In this document: positions 15,842 to 22,316 of the stretch, in pieces
How the letters are laid out: each line of letters opens with the position of its first letter
How positions within the stretch are numbered: position 1 is the stretch's first letter
IMG/VR virus record: IMGVR_UViG_3300005184_000002
Coordinates: 1 to 45,366 of that record
Direction: 5' to 3' (one strand)
DNA length: 45,366 nt
DNA from: a virus
Notes under the pieces: generated by a model
Seen by the model: the letters and a program-made list of their open reading frames with translations, nothing else
What the model was told of the DNA's origin: nothing
Databases searched by the model: none
Position numbers and translations under genes: made by a program

Positions 15842-16315
15842 TTATACGGCTACACATTCTTCGCAGACTTCTAAAGAGTCTGTTTTTGTCTGGATACTGT
15901 TCTGTTCGCTCCATGGAAAATGAGTGCCGTCTTCGAAAGTCACTTCAACTCCAAGTTCGAGGAAGTGTCTGGTAATAACGCGCTCACGCGCGGCCTCTGT
16001 CTCGTATTCGAGGACGGGTAAATGCCCCACACAATGATAAGACCTATCGTTCTCCGCAATGAGTTTACGGCACAGACCGGTCAGATAGAAGCGGTTCGAA
16101 CTGATATCCGACTGCCCCACCAGCCTGTCATAAGGAGCTGGTAGATTGACTCCCTTTTCAGCCAATGAAATCGGTGTAGAACTATGCACTATTTCAGATT
16201 CTGGGATGCCACAAGCTATTGCAAAGAATCCCAGGCAGCACATATTTCCCCTATTGTCTCTGAGTGTAGAAGAGCGGCCACGCGCCCACTTGTCCCTATA
16301 GATCGTCAGTTTCAT
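15842..16315 (-). CDS. Conserved phage protein with NMCCLGFxAxACG motif
   Basis: A 157-residue protein. The opening YRDKWARGRSSTLRDNRGNMCCLGFFAIACGI recalls a small phage family of unknown function in which a double cysteine is conserved (given here by its parts RGNMCCLGFFAIACG). The middle carries ISLAEKGVNLPAPYDRL. The start overlaps the upstream gene by 20 bases. No biochemical role is known. Confidence 0.7.
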   Translation of the reverse strand: MKLTIYRDKWARGRSSTLRDNRGNMCCLGFFAIACGIPESEIVHSSTPISLAEKGVNLPAPYDRLVGQSDISSNRFYLTGLCRKLIAENDRSYHCVGHLPVLEYETEAARERVITRHFLELGVEVTFEDGTHFPWSEQNSIQTKTDSLEVCEECVAV

Positions 16316-16574
16316 CTTGGCTCTCCAGAGGTTGATAGTTAATCAGTTTGTCGTGTATCTCCGTACACTCGTCCGGATATAGCTTAACCTGACCTGATTT
16401 GGGACGGTAGTTCGCGAATCTCCTCATCGGGGAAGGCAGCGCATCCAGTTCAATATAAGCCGCTCCTGTTTCGCTGCGGCCCGTTCGCATCACAGTGCCT
16501 TTTAAATTAGATAACGATTTGTGCTCAGTATCGGGATTTGTGATCTGTACGCGCATACCGACTTTGAATTTCAT
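16296..16574 (-). CDS. Small beta-barrel-like hypothetical protein
   Basis: A 92-residue protein. The pattern VGMRVQITNPD, LKGTVMRTGRSETGAAYIELDAL, VKLYPDECTEI resembles a KOW/SH3-like small barrel used for nucleic-acid or protein contacts. This is a fold guess only. The acidic C-terminus overlaps the next gene by 20 bases. Confidence 0.65.
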   Translation of the reverse strand: MKFKVGMRVQITNPDTEHKSLSNLKGTVMRTGRSETGAAYIELDALPSPMRRFANYRPKSGQVKLYPDECTEIHDKLINYQPLESQDETDDL

Positions 16575-16579
16575 TTAGA

Positions 16580-17053
16580 TTATATCGCTCCGCCGGCGTC
16601 GGAAATCTTAAGGCGTTCGAGTATCACGCGCAAGTCACTTCGCTGAGTAGCTATTAAATCTTTGTGTGTCTCGAGCTTTTCCACCAGACCATTGAGCGTG
16701 GTAGCTGTGATATTGTTGATGATGGCCTGTTCGCCGGCACTGACTTTCATAAGCACAACGATACTGTTCAACTGAGCAATCGCATCGCGAATTTCCTTAT
16801 TTAGTTCAACGCGTGCTCCTTTGATCTCAGTGTTCAAAGAACCGATCGTGGTCTTCAGTTCAGTGTTGATGTAGCCCAAGTTCTCTCGCAGTTCCTTACG
16901 AACCTCTCCGACACTGAGAGACGCCTGCTTCTCTTCTTTCTGTACGTCCTTTTCAAGTCTATCCTGGCGGTACTTGAGTACAATCACGCCCGACGTTATG
17001 GATATCAGCAGACCAGTCGTACCGACGATGAAACTTACGGGGTCTAGAGGCAT
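16580..17053 (-). CDS. Membrane-anchored coiled-coil protein
   Basis: A 157-residue protein. One membrane span is near the N-terminus (residues 8-26, FIVGTTGLLISITSGVIVL). A basic stop-transfer KYRQDRLEK follows, then a long coiled coil to the end with heptad-like Leu/Ile spacing (for example LGYINTELKTTIGSLNTEI). The form resembles some phage holin-antiholin or spanin components and also membrane-bound assembly factors. It begins 1 base after the prohead protease stop. Confidence 0.7.
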   Translation of the reverse strand: MPLDPVSFIVGTTGLLISITSGVIVLKYRQDRLEKDVQKEEKQASLSVGEVRKELRENLGYINTELKTTIGSLNTEIKGARVELNKEIRDAIAQLNSIVVLMKVSAGEQAIINNITATTLNGLVEKLETHKDLIATQRSDLRVILERLKISDAGGAI

Positions 17054-17054
17054 C

Positions 17055-17579
17055 TTATTCTATCTTGTCGCGCTTGCCCCGGCCCCCGATACTGAAAGCC
17101 CTCAGTTCGCCGGTAGTGATTCTCTTCCAGGTATCTTCACTGTCGATCTTGAAGCCTCCCCACCAGCAGACGCATTTAAGATCTAGTTCAGCATCGACTC
17201 CTTGAGATTGGAGAGCGGCTCTCATAGCCGCCTGCTTCTCTTCAGTGAAAACAATCGACTCGACCAGACGGCCTACTCCTCTGACTAGACCGGTCGTGCT
17301 GTCTGTTCCATGCATATCACCGCCCGTGCGCGCGTTGAGCACGAAATCGTAGGCGCTCTCTTCCAGGACCTCAGCAGAGATGCGGTCACCTTGGGTATCC
17401 TCGATAAGCTTGCCGTTTATCGATACGATACTGAAGAACCCGAATACTAGATGTCTGTCGGGCTCGAGCTTGGCTATGTTCCCAACGATCTCGAACTCAG
17501 ATTTTTCCAAATCCTCGTCCAAATAAGATGCCCATGCGCCGCGTCCGATTGGAGTTACACCGTGAGTATCGCTACTCAT
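17055..17579 (-). CDS. XkdF-type prohead serine protease
   Basis: A 174-residue protein. ATG 17579 follows AAAGGG and lies 4 bases after the upstream stop; the longer frame to 17708 would overlap. Key segments are FEIVGNIAKLEPDRHLVFGFFS, DTQGDRISAEVLEESAYDFVLNAR, the likely catalytic GDMHG, GRLVESIVFTEEKQAAM, WWGGFKIDSEDTW and GELRAFSIGGRGKR, the order seen in XkdF-like prohead proteases. It cleaves scaffold and capsid proteins during maturation. It immediately follows the MuF-linked effector genes. Confidence 0.88.
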   Translation of the reverse strand: MSSDTHGVTPIGRGAWASYLDEDLEKSEFEIVGNIAKLEPDRHLVFGFFSIVSINGKLIEDTQGDRISAEVLEESAYDFVLNARTGGDMHGTDSTTGLVRGVGRLVESIVFTEEKQAAMRAALQSQGVDAELDLKCVCWWGGFKIDSEDTWKRITTGELRAFSIGGRGKRDKIE

Positions 17580-17583
17580 AAAA

Positions 17584-18483
17584 TCACCCTTTGAAGCGGG
17601 CGCGTCCTGAGAAGCCTGTGTCGGGGGGATTGGCTTTTGTGAATTTCGCAAAGGCCGCTGACTCTTTAGAACTGAGAGTGACTCCATAGTAGGCTCGATT
17701 GCCCACATTGGAGCGCGTCGTTTCTACAATCTTACCATCTTTCATGCCCCAAGTATGCTGATGCCACTGATCCTCCCACGGCCCCGGCGGAGTACGCGCA
17801 TAACCAATGGCGATAGCATCGATCTTTCTTTCCTCGAAAAGCTTACCGGCGTTCTGGTGACACTCACCATCTTTTCCCAGCATTTCCATAGAACCCTTCG
17901 TAGAAATAAACTTGCCTTCAGAAAGGATTCTAGAGAGGTCTGGATCTGTTTCCATCTGATGCTTGGCGGCTATGTAATTCCCACCGGCTTCCAGAAGTTT
18001 GCCTTCTAGTTTCGATGCATCCTTAGATACTTCAGTAGTTCTTTCAGAGGGTTCCTCATTCACCGAAATGCGAGGACCCATGCCCTTCGGTGCCGAAACG
18101 ATCGAACCGTTACGGTTAATCAGTATTTCGCCTTTAGGACCCACGCCTGCGTACTTCAGATTTTTATCGTCGGGAGATAGATAGACCGGATTCGCCCCTG
18201 TCCCAATATTCACCAATCCTGTCAAGCGCAGGCTGTCTCCAATTTTTACATCTTTCCCGGCACCTGTCGTGCCCCATCGCCCGTGTTCACTTCGCGGTTG
18301 TTCGGGGTTGTATTCTTTGTAGACATCTTCTTTTTGGAGGTCTGTCTTTTCTTTTGACTTCCGGGATGCGATGGCCGCTATCACGCCTTCTTCCACCGCC
18401 TGCGCCCAAGCTTCCGAGGGCTCAGTACTAGAATACACCCCGGCCGCCTGAGTTGGTGACTTTGGGTTTTCCGGAAGTGTCAT
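17584..18483 (-). CDS. Linker protein with C-terminal papain-like Cys/His domain
   Basis: A 299-residue protein. The start overlaps the upstream zeta-toxin gene by 56 bases but has GGAG at 5 bases. A variable N-terminus is followed by the linker YKEYNPEQPRSEHGRWG (about 55-71), shared with the two genes upstream. The C-terminal domain has GECHQNAGKLFEE (Cys near 207), AIGYARTPPGPWEDQWHQHTWG (His near 241) and DGKIVETT then AYYGVTL. That Cys...His...D/E order and the YYGV end match a phage papain-like/transglutaminase-like fold. It is probably a hydrolase or transferase acting on protein. No catalytic proof; the linker relation suggests a virion-carried effector. Confidence 0.72.
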   Translation of the reverse strand: MTLPENPKSPTQAAGVYSSTEPSEAWAQAVEEGVIAAIASRKSKEKTDLQKEDVYKEYNPEQPRSEHGRWGTTGAGKDVKIGDSLRLTGLVNIGTGANPVYLSPDDKNLKYAGVGPKGEILINRNGSIVSAPKGMGPRISVNEEPSERTTEVSKDASKLEGKLLEAGGNYIAAKHQMETDPDLSRILSEGKFISTKGSMEMLGKDGECHQNAGKLFEERKIDAIAIGYARTPPGPWEDQWHQHTWGMKDGKIVETTRSNVGNRAYYGVTLSSKESAAFAKFTKANPPDTGFSGRARFKG

Positions 18484-20107
18484 ATTCTCTCCATTGGTGA
18501 GCTACGGTCTTACCTAGATTATAAGCTTGTTTCGGTCGATTGCCGTACGACATGGCGGCTCTTACAGGCACGTAGCGTCCTGTGCGCTGGAACCGCCCGT
18601 ATACGCGCTCGGCGCTGGTAGCATCATCCACATGAGCATGAATAATCCCGATCTTGTAGCCGTCGGCTTTCAGAGCTTCGGCTGTTCTAAGTAGACGGTC
18701 TTGGTTGTCAGTCATATCGAACGTGACGTTGTAGCGCCCTTCGATGGCCGCACGCTCCAGGTAATTTCTGGCGATGTCGCAACTGCGTTCGTGGTAAGCC
18801 GCCGCATTAGACCCGGTGTAGCCCGGGAGCTTGTCTTTTATCTCATCTGAATTGATCGTCACAGACTTCGGTAGAGTCCCGATAGCCTTGGTCATGGTAG
18901 TCTTACCGGCTCCGGGCTTCCCCAACAGGAACACGGCGGTCGGAGCAGTTCCTGGTGGATTTTTGAAAGACGGGTCTAGGAAGCTATCGGCGATCCTTTG
19001 ATTTTCAGCGTGGGCTTCGGGCGTATAGTTGCCCTTTGAATCGGTGATGCTGGGGTCCATGCGGCTGTCGCCCAGAAGCATATTCGTACGTTCGGCCATC
19101 TGTACTTTAGGATCTGCGTCGGATTTATCCAGCACTGCCTGTATGCGCCGCGTCTGCTCAGCCTTATCAGTAGCTGCTCCCGTGCTGCTCCATCGACCGT
19201 GTTCGCCTCGTGGTTGATCTTGATTGTACTCTTTCCAGATGGCTTCATCGAGTTTGGCTAGTTCAGTCTCGGGAACTCCCGAAAGCTCATAAGACGTGCG
19301 CTTCCCCGCGACACACAAAGTGATACTATCGAACGTTACGGAGATGGGCTCCAGGCGCTGAATCGGGAGGTCGTCAGATGGGTCTACATACGCAAGAGTG
19401 ATGTGGGGCGTGTAGCCAAAATCGTTCTTGGCCTTAGTCCCAGGAGTCTCTATAGAACCTAGAAGCTCAGTCCTGAGATCCTGTATTTCTTTTGAGTTGA
19501 ATAGAGCTACTACCACATCGCGGCCCTCACTTGAATCTGAAGACGAGAAACGCATGGGCCCGTCCAACGTCCCCGTGACGGGCCCGTGCGCGGCCGCGAA
19601 CTGCTGTAGCTTGAGTTCAATCGAAGGGATTTCTTTAATGTCTATTTCCGATAGCTTTCCAAAGTATGCCAGCGTGACGTGCATCTCATCGGGGTCTTCA
19701 GATTCTTCAGTCCCGAGAGCCAGTTCGTCAGCTACTTCTTCAGGCGGGAACAGAGCAATCATTACTCCATTGCCCGCTTTGAGAACAGACTCAGGCTCGG
19801 AGTCATTGATAGACTCATCTGATTTCCCGACATCGTCTGGATTGTAGTGCGTAATCCCATCGGTAATAAGAATGTCTTCACTACCCTCGATAAGCCTAGC
19901 CATGTTGCGGGCAGTTTCTACGACATCTGGGGGAGACTTGATGGTCTTGAGACCGGCAATGATCTCCTCGACTTCTTTTGACTGGCCGTCTTCGAACAGA
20001 CGCTCTAACGCAGGGATTCCTTTGCTGGCTTCGCGCAGGTCTATCAAGCCCTTATTGCTGGCCAGAGGGCCCAGACTTTCTTTCTCGTTAACGATTTCGT
20101 AGGACAC
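18428..20107 (-). CDS. 2H phosphoesterase fused to zeta-toxin-like kinase
   Basis: A 559-residue protein with GTG start. An N-terminal region of ~120 residues is unassigned. A 2H (LigT/2'-5' RNA ligase-like) phosphoesterase follows with both signature motifs: MHVTLAYFGKL (about 142) and YTPHITLAYV (about 232). The linker WKEYNQDQPRGEHGRWSS is at about 292-309. The C-terminal zeta/PNK-type P-loop domain has LLGKPGAGKTTMTK (about 392-405), INSDEIKDKLPGY, HERSCDIARNYLERAAIEG and VTFDMTDN. Zeta kinases phosphorylate UDP-GlcNAc and block peptidoglycan synthesis; 2H enzymes cleave 2'-5' oligonucleotides or cyclic nucleotides and can counter nucleotide-signalling defence. No antitoxin-like gene is adjacent. 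Confidence 0.85.
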   Translation of the reverse strand: MSYEIVNEKESLGPLASNKGLIDLREASKGIPALERLFEDGQSKEVEEIIAGLKTIKSPPDVVETARNMARLIEGSEDILITDGITHYNPDDVGKSDESINDSEPESVLKAGNGVMIALFPPEEVADELALGTEESEDPDEMHVTLAYFGKLSEIDIKEIPSIELKLQQFAAAHGPVTGTLDGPMRFSSSDSSEGRDVVVALFNSKEIQDLRTELLGSIETPGTKAKNDFGYTPHITLAYVDPSDDLPIQRLEPISVTFDSITLCVAGKRTSYELSGVPETELAKLDEAIWKEYNQDQPRGEHGRWSSTGAATDKAEQTRRIQAVLDKSDADPKVQMAERTNMLLGDSRMDPSITDSKGNYTPEAHAENQRIADSFLDPSFKNPPGTAPTAVFLLGKPGAGKTTMTKAIGTLPKSVTINSDEIKDKLPGYTGSNAAAYHERSCDIARNYLERAAIEGRYNVTFDMTDNQDRLLRTAEALKADGYKIGIIHAHVDDATSAERVYGRFQRTGRYVPVRAAMSYGNRPKQAYNLGKTVAHQWREYDTSGKPKVTNSGGRGVF

Positions 20108-22039
20108 TCAGCGTATCTTCTCTTTCAGTTGAGACAGAGTGACTTTCTGCATCGATCCGTTGTAGGACTTGCCCTCAACCGGGAGCCTGAAGCATCCGAC
20201 TCCGTTACTTAGATAATACTGCGCCTTGCCAGCTCCATGTCGCATATCAGCTACGATAGTGTACATGCGAAGCTTTTCTTTCTTGGCCTCTTGCAGCTTG
20301 CGCTCGCGGCAGTCTTTTCTCATCGTGACTTGATTGCCCTTGAGGTCGATGAGCGTCTTGATCTCGACTCCAAACTTGCCGGGCGACTTGAGATCGAAGG
20401 GCTCATTGTCACTGGTACGCGGGATTCCAAGTGCGGCTGACAGTTTGCGCTCACTGGCGTCGGCAATGTCCTGTTTTTCCTTCGTATTGGCGTTGTAATT
20501 GGCGCGAGCTATTTCAGCGCGTGACTTAGGATTGGACCCGCCGATGGGAATGTGTTTTCCATTGACGGTAATCCACTCGATAGGATCATCGCCTTCAGCT
20601 TTTAGAGCATCGACTTCTGGGCTATCGTATTTAGACAGTACGCGAGCGGCCCACTTGCCTGCGTGTTTGCCTCCCCATGCGTTTTGTGTCGTCCTAGAGT
20701 CTGTATGTGATTCAACAGCCGCGAAGTGATCTGCGATCTTTTGTATCTCAGCGATCTCGAGACCATCCCCAGAAGACAGAACTTCGGTAATATCTATGAC
20801 CGCGGCTCCCGCATCGTAGGCTTTCTTAGCGGCCTGTTGGACTTCGATGGGAGGATGAAATTTCTTTACGTCATTCTTGTTCTTGTGGCCTTCGACCTGA
20901 CGGAGTCTCTCAACGGCTTCATCCTTGGTATCATAGGGTCCTCCGAGATGTTTTGACCCATCGTGAGAATAGACGTGATAGCGCCCGCCTTCTTCTCTGA
21001 TGATCTTTTCTATAGAGCCGTCTACAGCCGCCTTTTTAAGCTCGTCTGCATTGCCCTCGTCTCCGTCATCATCAGTGAGACCATGGAGTATGAGATAGAA
21101 GCCGGGCTCGAGCTCATCGTCATCCTCGAGGTCTATTTCTTTGAGCTTTTCCTTGCCCCAGCGCAGCATTGAAGTATGCTCTGGGTCATCAGGATGGATC
21201 AGGTCTTTCAAATCAAGGTCTTCATAATCGTCAGGGCAGTCAGCATCGACATAAGCCTGCAACAGTTCCATACCGCGCGAATGCATGACCGCGCCGATCT
21301 TCATTGTCGGGTGATTGAGACAGTCGTCATGTGCATCATTCAAGAAATCTAACTGTCTCTTGATGGCTTCATTGAACGGCTCGGCGGGCTTGCCGTCAGC
21401 TCCTTTACCGGGAGGGGTCTCATCTGGATTCTCGATGTAGTGAGTAATCAGGTTCTTGACGTCGCGGGGCATCTTCCCTTCGGCGTCACCGAGTCGCCAC
21501 GGCCTGAGAGCATCATTGGGCTTGGCGCAGTAAGTATCTGGGTTGCTCTCAGCAATGGCATCACGGGTTTCCTGGGCGCGCCTCAGCGGGCTGCAATGCA
21601 GCACGTCTAAGCCGCCACGCGCGGCTATGCGCTGGCCCACTTTCTCAGCGAGCTTCTTACCATTGGAGTTCAGAGAGATATTCGAATTGCCGCTGATGCG
21701 CTTCTGAACAAGACTGATGCTCTGACTGCCTGGATCGTCTTTGTCTTTCTCTTCATCTTCATCCTCATCATCGACATCAGAACCCAGAGGCCTGTTGACA
21801 TGCACGTCACCGATAGCCGGGGAATCCTTGGCGATGAACTTATCCCCGTTGCGCTGGTAGCCCGCGTCTGCCACGGCTTTGTAGGCTTTAATGTAGGCGT
21901 GCATCTCAGACAATCCCTGACGTAGATTATGATTGAGCGCAAGTCTGAACACGGTACGAGCGTTGTCATCTGCTAGAGCTTCTAGAACGCTCTTTGGCAG
22001 ATCTGAGTTGTGAGTGTACTCAACAAGAGCCAGTCTCAT
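20108..22039 (-). CDS. Multidomain head protein: ChaB-like, degenerate histidine phosphatase, C-terminal nuclease-like domain
   Basis: A 643-residue protein. Residues 1-70 resemble ChaB (SDLPKSVLEALADDNARTVFRLA). At about 75-84 lies IGDVHVNRPLG, the same nine residues that open the major capsid protein. An acidic tract follows. Residues ~106-300 have the histidine-phosphatase skeleton (SPLRRAQETRDAI; AVMHSRGMELL), but the catalytic RHG is replaced by LVQKRISGN, so it may be inactive. Residues 352-385 carry RYHVYSHDGSKHLGGPYDT, common in phage minor head proteins. WITVNGKHIPIGG (about 487) precedes a last domain (FGVEIKTLIDLKGNQVTMRKD, YTIVADMRHG) that looks like a small nuclease fold. It lies between the MuF gene and the zeta fusion. 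Confidence 0.72.
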   Translation of the reverse strand: MRLALVEYTHNSDLPKSVLEALADDNARTVFRLALNHNLRQGLSEMHAYIKAYKAVADAGYQRNGDKFIAKDSPAIGDVHVNRPLGSDVDDEDEDEEKDKDDPGSQSISLVQKRISGNSNISLNSNGKKLAEKVGQRIAARGGLDVLHCSPLRRAQETRDAIAESNPDTYCAKPNDALRPWRLGDAEGKMPRDVKNLITHYIENPDETPPGKGADGKPAEPFNEAIKRQLDFLNDAHDDCLNHPTMKIGAVMHSRGMELLQAYVDADCPDDYEDLDLKDLIHPDDPEHTSMLRWGKEKLKEIDLEDDDELEPGFYLILHGLTDDDGDEGNADELKKAAVDGSIEKIIREEGGRYHVYSHDGSKHLGGPYDTKDEAVERLRQVEGHKNKNDVKKFHPPIEVQQAAKKAYDAGAAVIDITEVLSSGDGLEIAEIQKIADHFAAVESHTDSRTTQNAWGGKHAGKWAARVLSKYDSPEVDALKAEGDDPIEWITVNGKHIPIGGSNPKSRAEIARANYNANTKEKQDIADASERKLSAALGIPRTSDNEPFDLKSPGKFGVEIKTLIDLKGNQVTMRKDCRERKLQEAKKEKLRMYTIVADMRHGAGKAQYYLSNGVGCFRLPVEGKSYNGSMQKVTLSQLKEKIR

Positions 22040-22049
22040 TGGGATTTGT

Positions 22050-22304
22050 TTAGTAGAAGACCCCTGGTTTTACCGTTTCCGGCGGGCGCGCGTCTTCTAT
22101 TCTTCCTCCAAATGTCTTAGCCGCCAGTTGGGCCATAGCCAGATCGGAATCGGGGTAATAATCCTGCCATGGAAGTCTAAGTAGATCCAGGGCTTCTAAG
22201 AGCTCATTGTCATCGCATCCCCACGAACCGGGATTACGGGTAGCCGTAACCTCGACAATCCGATTTCGAATGGCTCTCGGGAATGTAACTGTCAACTTGC
22301 CCAT
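22050..22304 (-). CDS. Small hypothetical protein
   Basis: An 84-residue protein. It opens with a basic beta-strand (GKLTVTFPRAIRNRIVEVTATRNPG) followed by a helical DNELLEALDLL and an aromatic PWQDYYPDSD. No family is recognised. It sits between two very large effector-type genes; a chaperone or immunity role is conceivable but not shown. Confidence 0.65.
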   Translation of the reverse strand: MGKLTVTFPRAIRNRIVEVTATRNPGSWGCDDNELLEALDLLRLPWQDYYPDSDLAMAQLAAKTFGGRIEDARPPETVKPGVFY

Positions 22305-22316
22305 GGAGCAATCACT

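Noticed and set aside
15696-15914. 72-codon Arg-rich minus-strand frame
   Set aside because: It overlaps two better-supported genes, including the 58-residue membrane protein with a clear transmembrane span in another frame.
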